Shown in pieces: positions 49,101 through 57,449 of a DNA stretch of 64,000 nt (positions are counted from its first letter, which is position 1; each line of letters begins with the position of its first letter). Location of the stretch: positions 126,699 to 190,698 of the forward strand of contig NZ_QJJP01000003.1 of assembly GCF_003201565.1 (NCBI RefSeq), written 5' to 3'. The stretch comes from Nitrosomonas sp. Nm84. GTDB lineage: Bacteria; Pseudomonadota; Gammaproteobacteria; Burkholderiales; Nitrosomonadaceae. The notes below the pieces were generated by a model, which was not told the DNA's origin, searched no databases, and was given only the letters and a program-made list of their open reading frames with translations. The translations under genes were made by a program, and so were the position numbers.

Positions 49101-50838
49101 AGAAAGTGCTGAAAGTCTCGTATTAACCGTCGGAGGCGTGGCCGGCACAGGCACCATTACAGATAATGATACAAATCCAGATAGTGGGAATAAAGTACCT
49201 ACTCCTGTCGTTCTGAAAGCATCCCTAAGTTTAGAAACCGATGATGGCCAAAGTAACCGAGATAACTTTACCAGCAATATTACCCCAGTAGTTCAAATAA
49301 ATACTGGAAATCTAAAACTGAACGCCAATAATGATCGTGTCGTTTTCTATGATTTGAATGGAAATTTTATCGATCAGATGCTTGTGAATTCTAATGATGC
49401 AAAAACAGGCACTATCAATATACAAGCACCTCAATTGGATGATGGGACTTATAGTCTGGTTTCAAAAATTCTTGATCAAGAAGGAAATGTTAAGGCGATA
49501 ATACCGATTACATTCACCATTCAAACTGATCTGGATGGAATTAATCCATCGACTGAACTGGCGGCTAATAACGGTGATTACAATAAGGATGGAGTTGTAG
49601 ATTGGGAACAAAATAATGTTGCCCAATTCCCTATGTCTTCAGTAACCGATTTTCAAGCAGGAAAATTTGCTTCTCCTAGCACTTTTGGTGCACTTTTGGT
49701 TGGAGATATCGATTCTGGCAATCTTAATTCTTCTGTCCATCTTAATATCAATGCTCAGTTAAAAGATATCAACATCAGCGAGCCACCAGCACCATTACCT
49801 GATGATTTTATGATTGCTTCACCGATGCTTGGCTTTACCATTACCAATGAAAACGAAAAAGCATTGCAGGATATTTCACCAGCTACAAATGGATTCCAGA
49901 CACGCGTGGTTATTGAATTGCCAAACGGTGGTGTGCGTGCAAATAGTTATTTAAAGTGGAATGAAATCACTAGGGAATGGGTAAAATTCAATGATGATCA
50001 ACGACTGGATACCTTCGATGATGGCGCCACATTGCTGGATGTGAATAATGATGGTTTGATTGATCGAATAGTCGTTACTCTGACTGATGGTGGTTTGGGT
50101 GATCACGATGGGATCGCTAATGGAACGATTGTCGATCCAGGGGTATTGGCATGGCAACCCAGTGACAATGCTGAATTGGTTAGTGATCCTGTATACAGCA
50201 TACTTCTCTCGAATGGAGATCGCTATTATACAGTCGACATTAAAGAAGCGGCCCAAATGGCGCTTGGTTCCGATAATGTTTTTGAGGGTGTGCGTTTCGA
50301 TTCGCTCAGTGAAAGCCTAGGTGGTCGGCAGTTGCAAGCAAACTACAATCCATTTACGGGTGATTGGTTCTTCGCAGAAAATGGTAAGGATATGCCTTAT
50401 AACTGCTATCACCCAGTAGAATCTGCAAAAGGTTTTAATGCTGCACCAGTAGGTACGAGTATTGGGCAAGATTATTATCTTTATATTAATAATCAAGGAA
50501 TCACGCAACTCGTTAGTGCATCCGAAGCATCAGAACTAAATCTTTTAAGCAATGGCTATCATAATTTGGGTGCAGTTTTTAACACCACGACCAATACGCA
50601 TTTTGACTTTGATCCAATATCTTATCTTGTTGCAAATAAAGACAATCAGACAGTACAGTCGTCTGTTAAGGCACTTTCTGACAATTTTGTGCATAGCAGT
50701 GATACCAACTTTGTTGAAACAGTAGAGAAAATTTATTTTGCTCAAGCAATTGATCAGACTGCGGCAATAGTAGGAGTGGACGGGAGTTCATCTCTGGCAG
50801 ATTTGAATGATTCTTTTCAAACCCACTTTGTTGCTTAA
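46144..50838 (+). CDS. Large Calx-beta repeat surface protein
   Basis: A 1,564-residue protein with no N-terminal signal peptide. Residues about 1-155 form a unique N-terminal domain; a classic Calx-beta domain follows (about 158-262, ISISDLSINEGSGSALLTVSL, YTSSGGILTFAIGET, ending ITIIDND). Six near-identical 124-residue repeats run from about 268 to 1011 (each VEGANLQYTVSLNAASPS-like and ending GTGTITDND). The C-terminal region has Ca-binding-type segments (NNGDYNKDGVVDWEQ, DVNNDGLIDRIVVTLTDGGLGDHDG), the latter resembling choice-of-anchor U domains. The architecture suggests an adhesin exported by type I secretion; no RTX block is present. It carries its own outer-membrane barrel gene 46 bp downstream. 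Confidence 0.75.
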   Translation: MVTTVSVSFTNGFVGDYSKNNLAINSSYLTALGWSNFQFSQISNNGQFGGSQGNDYTGTILVTDANGVEHSIDGVINWRAPSGTVTTMVFYATGVSHTLATSSGTYTIDPWNQTSGDPHTFIGLTFNGATLTITGGQVSGNAATSGLLDSLNTYLANQPQISISDLSINEGSGSALLTVSLNKASADPVSVAYQTANGTATTNTDYTSSGGILTFAIGETSKTVTVGINEDSDVEGAESFSVILSDSTYAAIVKNTGTITIIDNDGLSITSVIAEDASNTGANPIDSTVVEGADLQYTVSLSAATSSITEYTLAISGAASTSDYGSFTFSDNVTWKNNDPTTGIIVIPVGVTSFSITVPTTDDSLIENTESLVLTVGGVASTGTITDNDSQSVTRVTVEDAANTGANPVDSTVVEGANLRYTVSLNAASPSPTEYTLSISGTASISDYGNFVFSDSVAWKNNDPTTGIIVIPTNVTSFSITVPTTDDSLIENAENLVLTVGGVAGTGTITDNDSQSVTRVTVEDAANTNTNPADSTVVEGANLQYTVSLNAASPSATEHTLAISGTASISDYENFTFSDSVAWKNNDPTTGIIVIPANITSFNITVPTTDDSLIENAESLVLTVGGVVGTGTITDNDNQSITSVIIEDAGNTGANPTDNTVVEGANLRYTVNLNAASPSATEYTLATSGTASIGDYGNFIFSSGVTWKNNDPTTGIIVIPANITSLNITVPTTDDSFIENAESLVLTVGGVTGTGTITDNDDQSVTSVIIEDAGNVGANPADNTVVEGVNLQYTVSLNAASPSPTEYTLAISGTASIGDHGNFAFSSGVTWKNNDPTTGIIVIPANITSFNITVPTTDDSLIENAESLVLTVGGVAGTGTITDNDSQSVTSVTAEDAVNAGANPIDSTVVEGANLRYTVNLNAASPSATEHTLAIGGTASISDYGNFTFSSGVAWKNNDPTTGIIVIPANIISFSITIPTTDDNIVESAESLVLTVGGVAGTGTITDNDTNPDSGNKVPTPVVLKASLSLETDDGQSNRDNFTSNITPVVQINTGNLKLNANNDRVVFYDLNGNFIDQMLVNSNDAKTGTINIQAPQLDDGTYSLVSKILDQEGNVKAIIPITFTIQTDLDGINPSTELAANNGDYNKDGVVDWEQNNVAQFPMSSVTDFQAGKFASPSTFGALLVGDIDSGNLNSSVHLNINAQLKDINISEPPAPLPDDFMIASPMLGFTITNENEKALQDISPATNGFQTRVVIELPNGGVRANSYLKWNEITREWVKFNDDQRLDTFDDGATLLDVNNDGLIDRIVVTLTDGGLGDHDGIANGTIVDPGVLAWQPSDNAELVSDPVYSILLSNGDRYYTVDIKEAAQMALGSDNVFEGVRFDSLSESLGGRQLQANYNPFTGDWFFAENGKDMPYNCYHPVESAKGFNAAPVGTSIGQDYYLYINNQGITQLVSASEASELNLLSNGYHNLGAVFNTTTNTHFDFDPISYLVANKDNQTVQSSVKALSDNFVHSSDTNFVETVEKIYFAQAIDQTAAIVGVDGSSSLADLNDSFQTHFVA
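46945..49176 (+). repeat. Six tandem 372-bp coding repeats
   Basis: Units begin at 46945, 47317, 47689, 48061, 48433 and 48805, exactly 372 bp (124 codons) apart and in frame. Copies 2-5 are the most alike; copies 1 and 6 are more diverged, as expected when unequal crossing over homogenises the middle. The final unit ends in ITDNDTNPDSG. The antisense strand is open across much of the array because of the biased codons. Confidence 0.9.
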
Positions 50839-50884
50839 TGTTAAGTGCAAGCAGAGCAACAAGTAACATAAATTTACAGGACCT

Positions 50885-51550
50885 ATGAGCTCAATGAATA
50901 ATCTATATAAATTAATTGTCTGTATTTGTATATTCCTTTCATCAAATCCAGTGTTTTCCGAACAAAATTTGTTGAAAAATTTTTATGTAGGCATTCAGGG
51001 GGGTACCCATTTTCTTGATAACTGGCCAGCGAATGTAAAATTGGGGGAAACAGTAAATCTCAGAGGAAAAGTTGATTTCTCAGATCGATTTCAAGTTGGA
51101 GGCATAATGGGGTATCAGACAAAATATCTACGCTTCGAAACAGAATATCAGCATGGTTTTTATGATATTGCAAATATGTCCCTAGGGAAAATCCATTCGG
51201 ACAGCAGCGGAAGCGGAAATTATCAGGCTGCAACATTTAATGCCTATGGGAAAATAAATATTTTTAAGGATTTTTCTGCATTCCTTGGTGGTGGAGTTGG
51301 ATGGGGAAGGTCCACAGTTTCACAGGCAAATTTTAATCCTCATTGTGACTGCTTTAATTCAGCTAAAAATAATGGATTAGCTTATCAAGGGCGAGCAGGT
51401 CTTGAATATCAGTTTGAGAAGAATCATCATTTTTTTGCGCAATATACTTTTCTGCACTTAGACGGTCCGACAGGCGCAGAAAGAAATCAAATCGAATATC
51501 ACGATAAGTGGATTGGTATATTCGGAGCGGGTTATCGTTATTTATTTTGA
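50885..51550 (+). CDS. Outer-membrane beta-barrel protein
   Basis: A 221-residue protein with a signal peptide (MSSMNNLYKLIVCICIFLSS, ending VFS) and alternating strands of an OmpA/opacity-type 8-stranded barrel (GIQGGTHFLDNWP, FQVGGIMGYQTKYLRFETEYQ, FSAFLGGGVGWGRSTV, GRAGLEYQFEKNHHFFAQY). It ends GAGYRYLF with the terminal Phe that BAM recognises. It directly follows the Calx-beta gene within the same island, so it may cooperate in surface attachment. Its specific function is unknown. Confidence 0.7.
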   Translation: MSSMNNLYKLIVCICIFLSSNPVFSEQNLLKNFYVGIQGGTHFLDNWPANVKLGETVNLRGKVDFSDRFQVGGIMGYQTKYLRFETEYQHGFYDIANMSLGKIHSDSSGSGNYQAATFNAYGKINIFKDFSAFLGGGVGWGRSTVSQANFNPHCDCFNSAKNNGLAYQGRAGLEYQFEKNHHFFAQYTFLHLDGPTGAERNQIEYHDKWIGIFGAGYRYLF

Positions 51551-51793
51551 AAAACTCTAATAAGTCGATCCTGCAGAACCAAGTGGAAACTTTTCGACGC
51601 TGATACCTGGAAAGTTCTCAGTGCTGATTGACAAATTCAGATCCTGGTTTAACTTAAGTTAAATTACCTCCGGCAAAGCCGGAGGCTTACCTCACTGAGT
51701 TATTAATAATAAAACGTGACAAAAATGACGATTGTCGGCGAGTATTGACGAGCGCAGACAATTTCAATATCAATAAAAACAGTTAGTTAAAAC
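51551..51793 (+). other. Island A right end with palindrome and tail
   Basis: CCTCCGGC (51667-51674) and GCCGGAGG (51678-51685) form a perfect 8-bp hairpin with a 3-base loop, without a T-run. The tail TGACGATTGTCGGCGAGTAT, TGACGAGCG and AATAAAAACAGTTA (about 51725-51790) resembles the sequence before the third tRNA copy. No gene is seen. Confidence 0.5.
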
Positions 51794-51840
51794 ACTTTTT
51801 AATCCATTGGTCGCCAGTTCGAATCTGACACGGCCTACCA
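51794..51840 (+). repeat. Truncated copy of the tRNA-Lys 3' half (att-like)
   Basis: From the anticodon loop (ACTTTTTAATCCATTGG) through the T-arm (GCCAGTTCGAATCTGAC) to CGGCCTACCA it matches tRNA-Lys with only a few changes; the 5' half is missing. About 170 bp of homology to the sequence after tRNA-Lys follows, including a hairpin near 51850-51878. The rest of the gap to 52315 has no supported gene. Confidence 0.85.
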
Positions 51841-52315
51841 AATAGAACAAGGAGTTAGTTAGACGCTAATCCTTTTTTTATATCTGAACGCGACAAATCC
51901 TTTTTTATCATACTATCAGTAACATACTTTTTCGATTTTTCCCAGAAATTAAGCGGAGTGGATTGACGACTAGATATGAACCGAACTTATACAGATCTTT
52001 ACTAGTGATCAATCTGTTGCACTATCCATAGATCGATTGCGATAACAAATCAAAAGGTTTTTAAACATACTAAGCTAAAGTAAAGCGTTTTTTAATCCGG
52101 GCGGCCATTTATCCAGCTTGGGCTGACGACACTTATCTAACAGGAATTTAATATTTCTTTGGGATGGAATAAAACGGAGCAGATATTTTGCTGCGGTACT
52201 GTTAAGATTAATTAAAATGGATACTTTGAAATATTTGAAGATCATTAATACAATGAAATTACATGATTACTTCTGTTTTTAAGATTGTCTTTTGGGTAAC
52301 CTTGGAGTTTTAATG

Positions 52316-52909
52316 ATGAAATATAAAAACCTCTTACAGATTTTGTACCGGAATTACAGAAAACATGGGGTGTTAAGATTGACAGGAATTCTCAGTCTAT
52401 TATTCATACTCAGCGGTTGTCAGACGATATTAAGTCCCGAACAAGTCACTGCAACATTCTGGAAAGCGATGGCGAATGGCGAACTTGAATCAGCCAGAAA
52501 ACACACAACGCAGGATACTCAATACCTTGTTAATAAACAAGAAAGCATCATAGGAACGTCACCTGAGACCGGTGTGATCGTCATCAATGATCCCAATGCG
52601 AAGGTTGCAACTGTTATCGCGTTGAATAATCCCGAAAACAATAAAACTTTAACTTTCGATACTGTTTTATTGAAAGAAAACAATGTATGGAAAGTAGATT
52701 ATCGGCAAACCCTCAATAATCTTTCAATCCTTCCATTCGGAGAAGTTATTAATAGCCTACGAGGAATAGGCGATGTCATTAATAAAAAGCTGGAGCAGCA
52801 AATGCCGTTTATTGAAAACCAAATTAGATCTTTTAGTGATGAACTGATACGACAATTGGATGAATTTCGTAATCAGCTGGAAAAAACTAACCCTACTGAA
52901 AAACAATAG
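52316..52909 (+). CDS. Lipoprotein with NTF2/DUF4878-like fold
   Basis: About 197 residues from ATG 52316 (MKYKNLLQIL), with GGAG at 52304-52307 eight bases before; ATG 52313 is equally close. A basic N-terminus and hydrophobic stretch end in the lipobox FILSGC. The core (PEQVTATFWKAMANGELESA, then NNVWKVDYRQTL) resembles DUF4878-type lipoproteins of an NTF2-like fold. The C-terminus is an amphipathic helix rich in Gln/Arg/Glu. It lies alone in island B before the decayed IS3 element. Function unknown. Confidence 0.6.
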   Translation: MKYKNLLQILYRNYRKHGVLRLTGILSLLFILSGCQTILSPEQVTATFWKAMANGELESARKHTTQDTQYLVNKQESIIGTSPETGVIVINDPNAKVATVIALNNPENNKTLTFDTVLLKENNVWKVDYRQTLNNLSILPFGEVINSLRGIGDVINKKLEQQMPFIENQIRSFSDELIRQLDEFRNQLEKTNPTEKQ

Positions 52910-53028
52910 CCTTCCCCTTACAGTGCCATTTAACTGTAGAAATGGCTTCGCAAATTCGGACAATCGGATAAGTGTTAATCTTGCTCAACCCAAGCCGTGT
53001 AATAGGCGGCAAGAAAAGGAGCGAGAAT

Positions 53029-54034
53029 ATGAGAAAGACGAGAAGGAATCACGCAGCGGAATTCAAAGCCAAAGTGGTAATAGCTGCGATCAAGGGTGAT
53101 AAGACCCTAGCTGAGTTAGCTGAACGGTTTGATGTACATCCGAATCAGATTTCGGAATGGAAGCAGCAGTTACAGGAATCTGCAATCGATGTATTCGGGA
53201 GTAATTCAAAAACAAAGGGGCCGCCGTACCTGATCTCAAGACACTTCATGCCAAGATTGGACAGCTCACGTTGGAGAATGATTTTTTAGAAGGCGCGCTC
53301 GTCAAGGCGGAATTGTTGAGCGCAAGGGAATGCTCTCCAAAATGCTCAAGCGTGAAGGAAGTTTATTCGGCCGGCGTCGTGCATCCACGCTGATGAAGCG
53401 AATGGGAATTCACGCAATCTACCGCAAGCCCAGCACCAGCAAGCGGTATCAGGCGCATCCAGTCTATCCGTATCGGTTGCGCAATTTGTCCATCACCCGT
53501 TCACCATGTCTGGGCAGCAGATATCACGTACATCCCAATGAAGCGCGGCTTCGTTTATCTGTTCGCCGTAATCGACTGGGCAAGCCGTCGGGTGCTGTCA
53601 TAGCGATTATCTAACACCCTGACTGCCGACTTCTGCATTGAACCTGTGCAAGAAGTCATAAACAAGCATGGCAAACCGGATACCTTCAATACTGACCAAG
53701 GTTGCCAATTCACCAGCTAGGAATTCACCGGCTGCTGAAGGATAACGGTATCCAGATCAGTATGGACGGCAAGGGTAGCTGGCGTGATAATGTATTTGTC
53801 GAACGGCTTTGGAAGAGCGTTAAATACGAAGAGGTATATCTGCACGCCTATGGCAGCGTATGTGATGCAAAACAAGGCTTAGAGAAATATTTCATGTTCT
53901 ACAACCAAAACAGACCTCACACCGCACTTGACGACAAAACACCAAATGAGTTCTACTTCGATTACCTACCTGCAATGCAAAAAACTGTCCAATCCAGTGA
54001 GGCCACTTCACTGTCCAAACTAGGTGTTACTTAG
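53029..54034 (+). pseudogene. Decayed IS3-family transposase genes
   Basis: orfA starts at ATG 53029 (RRNHAAEFKAKVVIAAIKGD, LAELAERFDVHPNQISEWK) and is broken by loss of one base in the G-run at 53217-53220; in the other frame it continues KGAAVPDLKTLHAKIGQLTL. orfB begins after a deletion; its recognisable blocks in changing frames are FGRRRASTLMKRMGIHAIYR, AADITYIPM (first catalytic Asp), FNTDQGCQFTS (second Asp), and VERLWKSVKYEEVYLHAYG (the Glu). The last block ends in NQNRPHTALDDKTPNEFYF. Several frameshifts, stops and a deletion make it inactive. The terminal inverted repeats were not located. Confidence 0.85.
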
Positions 54035-54107
54035 CGTAACGACGAAACGAAGACTCTATCTTTCTGTAAATAATTAACTAAATAACTTTTGTTAGTTATT
54101 AAATCAT

Positions 54108-54569
54108 CTAACTATTATCAGCATTATTTATTTGGGGTCCTAAGCCTTTTGCATTTAATTCGGCCAACGCTTGCTCAGTTTTTCGCAGATGGCCAAGCCC
54201 CATACCCTGCAATATATGATCAGCTTTTGTATATTGAATATTACTATAGGTAGTGATTTCCACTCGATTTCCCCACGGATCAAGAAAATCAAGAAAAGGA
54301 CCTCCTAAGAGTTTGACACCCATATGTTCAAGTGTCTGCCTTACTAACTCCTTATTGTCCACCGCTATTCCAAAATGACGCTTTTGATCAGGTTGCCTAT
54401 TATCACTTTTTATAAAATTGATAAATTGATCTCCAAAATAAATAAAGGCCTGCATCTCATTTTTTTCATGAACTTCGAATTTCAAGAAATCGCCATAAAA
54501 TTTCAATGCCTCCTCAATATCTCCAACTTCTAATGCCACATGATTTATGCCTATTGCATATGCTTTCAT
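54108..54569 (-). CDS. VOC-family (glyoxalase/dioxygenase fold) protein
   Basis: A 153-residue protein of the vicinal-oxygen-chelate fold. It starts with INHVALEVGDIEEALKFYGDFL, then HFGIAVDNKELVRQTLEHMG and the end FLDFLDPWGNRVEI, the standard metal-binding pattern (His near 10, His near 85, Glu near 125). Members are glyoxalases, fosfomycin-resistance proteins and extradiol dioxygenases; the specific reaction cannot be inferred. It faces away from the IS3 relic and ends 74 bp from it. It is intact cargo of island B. The 54570-54945 gap has no gene. Confidence 0.75.
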   Translation of the reverse strand: MKAYAIGINHVALEVGDIEEALKFYGDFLKFEVHEKNEMQAFIYFGDQFINFIKSDNRQPDQKRHFGIAVDNKELVRQTLEHMGVKLLGGPFLDFLDPWGNRVEITTYSNIQYTKADHILQGMGLGHLRKTEQALAELNAKGLGPQINNADNS

Positions 54570-54945
54570 AAATTTGCCTTTATCGTTTAATATTTGTCAG
54601 TCAATTTATCTCGAACAATGTATACGGTATCTAACGTAGAGCTTGCAATTCTCCTGCTATCTGATTATTTGAGCTAAAAATAACTGAAAGAGTTTTCTAG
54701 CAGATAATTTTATTATTTATTTGTCTTAAGATGAAACTTTGTATGAAGCATATGTTATTAATTTCTGAGCCTGGGGTGATCGGTAACATGTAAAAATCTG
54801 AAACACGCATGAAAGCTTAAAAAATTAATTCCAAGTTTCACGTTTGCTCTTATCATAGCTTCATGGAATAAACGTGATAAATCTGATGAGTATTGGCGAG
54901 TGTTGGCGAGCACTTTCGAGTTTAATATAAACAGTTAATTGCGAC

Positions 54946-54992
54946 ACCTGTTAATCCGTTGATCGCCAATTCGAATCTGGCACGGCCTACCA
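54946..54992 (+). repeat. Second truncated copy of the tRNA-Lys 3' half (att-like)
   Basis: ACCTGTTAATCCGTTGATC, GCCAATTCGAATCTGG and CACGGCCTACCA match tRNA-Lys from the anticodon loop to CCA. The hairpin GGGGTTAG/CTAACCC with a T-run follows, then about 170 bp of head homology (CCCAGAAATTAAGC, GGATTGACGACCAGATATG, GAACCGAACTTATGC) up to about 55170. It may be the left end of a third unit. Confidence 0.85.
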
Positions 54993-55245
54993 AATAGAAC
55001 GAGGGGTTAGTTAAACGCTAACCCTTTTTTCGTTCTAAATGCAAAAAAACATTTATTATCATACCGTTATAGACAGTTACTTATTCTGCTTTTCCCAGAA
55101 ATTAAGCGAAATGGATTGACGACCAGATATGAACCGAACTTATGCGGACCTTTACAGGTGATCAGTCCTCTGAGTTGTATATTTAATTGTAATTAAAGTA
55201 GTTATATCATCATTTTTTAGTAAAAAACCCACAAGGAAAAATAAC

Positions 55246-55584
55246 ATGAGCCAATTGCCCGCTTGTCCAGAATGTAGTTCCGGATACACTTACGAAGACG
55301 ATAATATACTGGCCTGCCCGGATTGTGCCCATGAATGGTCACCGAACGAACTAGAAGCAACTAACAGCGATAAAGTATATCGCGATGCAAATGGTAATGA
55401 ATTGCAGAACGGTGACACCGTGGTGGTGATTAAAGATCTGAAAGTGAAAGGCTCATCCCTAGTGCTTAAAGTCGGTACAAAAGTGAAGAATATTCGTCTG
55501 GTCGATGCTGATCACGATATCGATTGCAAGATCGATGGTATCGGCTCGATGAAATTAAAAACAGAGTTTGTTAAGAAAGTCTAA
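55246..55584 (+). CDS. YjdM/PhnA-family zinc-ribbon protein
   Basis: A 112-residue protein. A zinc ribbon lies at the N-terminus ([25 protein letters not shown], with two CxxC pairs at about 8-11 and 26-29), followed by the SH3-like PhnA domain ([32 protein letters not shown]). The family is called PhnA or YjdM; despite the old name it is not phosphonoacetate hydrolase in most bacteria. Function unknown. It stands alone with AAGGAA at 55231-55236 before ATG, just after the third tRNA fragment. Confidence 0.85.
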   Translation: MSQLPACPECSSGYTYEDDNILACPDCAHEWSPNELEATNSDKVYRDANGNELQNGDTVVVIKDLKVKGSSLVLKVGTKVKNIRLVDADHDIDCKIDGIGSMKLKTEFVKKV

Positions 55585-55724
55585 GTAGAATGCCCAATGG
55601 CAAGTACGTCAATCAATTTGAATCGATTGCTTAAAAATAAGACTTAAAAGTCAATTTGTTTACGCATATAAACATAGCCTATCACTGATATATTCAATGC
55701 ATTTATAGGAATATACCGTGAGAC

Positions 55725-57239
55725 ATGAAGATTCACCATTACAATCAATTGCTACATCAAGGTGATGGCATCTATTATTGCAAACGCTCAATCATTATTA
55801 TTGCCATAATAATTTTGTCGGGCTGTGCAATACAACCTAAAGTAGTAACAGAGGAAGAAAACAAGCACAGAGTATCTAGTGACCTTTTGCTACTCCAGAA
55901 AATCCATGATCCGGTACAGCGCCCTATATCCTTGGAAGAAGCAACTGCCAGGGCATTGAAATATAACCTCGAATTACAAATTGAGTTAACCCAAAAAACA
56001 CTGGCTCAGAAGCAGCTCAATCTCAAGAGTTACGACATGCTGCCAAAGTTGGTGGTAGATCTACATTATGATTCACGTAGCAATTTTAGTGGCGCAAGAA
56101 GCCGATCGTTATTGACTGGAAGAACAACACTAGAACCATCCACTTCCGCCGACAAAGATATTTTCTCATCCGCATTGGGATTAAGCTGGAACATTCTTGA
56201 CTTCGGGGTATCGTATTATCGTGCACAGCAAGCCGCTGATAACGTCCTGATTCAAGAAGAACAAAAACGCAATGTGATCAATCGAATTGTGCAAGAAGTA
56301 CGATCAGCGTACTGGCGCGCTGTCAGTTATGAGCGGCTCATTTCACGAATGCATGACCTAAAAGCGAAAGTACGCGAATCGCTTGATCAAGTGAATCAAA
56401 TGAGAGATGAGCAGCTTAATAATCCCAAAATCAATTTTACTTTCAAACGTGATTTATACAGTATAGAACGAGAACTCAATCTATTGCAGCGTAATTTACT
56501 GTTAGCCAAATCGCAATTGGCTGAATTAATGAATATTAAGCCAGGCACAGAATTTACGTTAGTCATACCAGACCGGGATTTATTTACCAAAAAGATTGAT
56601 TTGACGATCGAAGACATGGAACAAATTGCGCTGGAAAGCCGTCCCGAGTTGCGTGAATTGTTTTATAAAAAACGTGCCAATGCAAAAGAAGTCCGTGCAG
56701 CCATACTACAGATGTTGCCAGGCATTGAGCTGGGGAGTCGGTATAACTATAACTCTAATGGTTTTCTGTTTAATGGAGACTGGTTAAGCCTTGGTGCACA
56801 ACTATCATGGAATCTGATTAGCATCATTTCGGCGCCGGCGAAATTCGCTGAACTGGAAACTAAAGAAAAATTACTGGATATCGAGCGTTTATCCATGAGT
56901 ATGGCGGTACTCGCTCAAGTACACGTCAGTTTAGCTCAATTCAGTCATTTTAATGAAGAATATCGATCCGCCTATGATTACTATCAGGCTCAGAAACGCA
57001 TCATCGAACAAACCCGGATCGAAGCAACCGTGGGGAAAGTGAGTGGTCATGCTTTAATTCGCGAAGAGCTCAATACGCTTTTAGCAGAGGTTCGTTGTGA
57101 TTCCATTTATTCCGAACTGGAAAATTCTTATGCAGGCATTTATGTTTCGTTAGGACTCGATCCCATTCCGGGTGATCTAAATGATAAAAACCTGTCAGAA
57201 CTAACTGCTGAATTAGCTGAACACTGGCACAAACGATAA
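55725..57239 (+). CDS. TolC-family outer-membrane channel lipoprotein
   Basis: A 504-residue protein. A lipobox IIILSGC near residue 34 follows a short N-terminal hydrophobic segment, so it is lipid-anchored. Residues about 60-490 show TolC repeats with long amphipathic helices (LEEATARALKYNLELQIELT, VIQEEQKRNVINRIVQEV, QIALESRPELRELFYKKRA, LETKEKLLDIERLSM). This is the outer-membrane duct of a type I secretion or RND system. It lies 210 bp before the giant surface-protein gene on the same strand, so it most likely exports that protein. The matching ABC transporter and adaptor are not in the window. Confidence 0.82.
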   Translation: MKIHHYNQLLHQGDGIYYCKRSIIIIAIIILSGCAIQPKVVTEEENKHRVSSDLLLLQKIHDPVQRPISLEEATARALKYNLELQIELTQKTLAQKQLNLKSYDMLPKLVVDLHYDSRSNFSGARSRSLLTGRTTLEPSTSADKDIFSSALGLSWNILDFGVSYYRAQQAADNVLIQEEQKRNVINRIVQEVRSAYWRAVSYERLISRMHDLKAKVRESLDQVNQMRDEQLNNPKINFTFKRDLYSIERELNLLQRNLLLAKSQLAELMNIKPGTEFTLVIPDRDLFTKKIDLTIEDMEQIALESRPELRELFYKKRANAKEVRAAILQMLPGIELGSRYNYNSNGFLFNGDWLSLGAQLSWNLISIISAPAKFAELETKEKLLDIERLSMSMAVLAQVHVSLAQFSHFNEEYRSAYDYYQAQKRIIEQTRIEATVGKVSGHALIREELNTLLAEVRCDSIYSELENSYAGIYVSLGLDPIPGDLNDKNLSELTAELAEHWHKR

Positions 57240-57423
57240 ATCATCTTATCAGGCTATTGAAAAATTACTCTTCCATAGCGAATAAAACTTCTAACACACT
57301 CATTTCTTAAAGCAGTCTATTTTTTATAAATTGTTGTTTTTGCCATTTTCCGATAGCTCTTATTATTTTAGTGATTGAACAAACTGACGTTATTAAATTC
57401 GGGTAACAATTATTAAATAAGTG

Positions 57424-57443
57424 AATCCATCAAAAAATGGATT
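57424..57443 (+). promoter_or_regulatory. Hairpin overlapping the ribosome site of the giant gene
   Basis: AATCCAT (57424-57430) and ATGGATT (57437-57443) form a perfect 7-bp stem with a 6-base loop. The right arm contains TGGA (57438-57441), the only plausible Shine-Dalgarno before GTG 57450. Folding would hide the ribosome site. The rest of the 57240-57449 gap shows no gene; CAGGCTATTGAAAAAT at 57249 is weakly like the dispersed repeat. Confidence 0.5.
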
Positions 57444-57449
57444 AGCATC

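Larger units (their letters stand above)
45376..51840. mobile_element. Tandem tRNA-Lys island A (integrase-less)
   Basis: Bounded on the left by intact tRNA-Lys and on the right by a 47-bp copy of its 3' half (51794-51840). Its first ~150 bp (head: terminator, then GAACGCGACAAA, TTCCCAGAAATT, GGATTGACGA and GAACCGAACTTAT) recurs after both fragments. Its last ~60 bp (tail: CGGCGAGTATTGACGAGCG, then AACAGTTA) recurs before the third copy. Cargo is an IS3 relic, the Calx-beta protein and an outer-membrane barrel. No recombinase gene is present. The arrangement fits integration at the tRNA 3' half, with the breakpoint in the anticodon loop. Confidence 0.6.
51841..54992. mobile_element. Tandem tRNA-Lys island B (integrase-less)
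   Basis: The unit starts with the same head as island A (about 51841-52012) and ends with the tail (about 54875-54945: GATGAGTATTGGCGAGTGTT, GGCGAG, AACAGTTA) and a second truncated tRNA copy. Cargo is a lipoprotein gene, a decayed IS3 element and a VOC gene. No recombinase is present, as in island A. Confidence 0.55.

Noticed and set aside
53217..53220. Programmed frameshift site in the IS3 relic at 53 kb
   Set aside because: IS3 elements use A-rich slippery sites near the end of orfA; the G-run here is an ordinary one-base loss among several other disabling changes.
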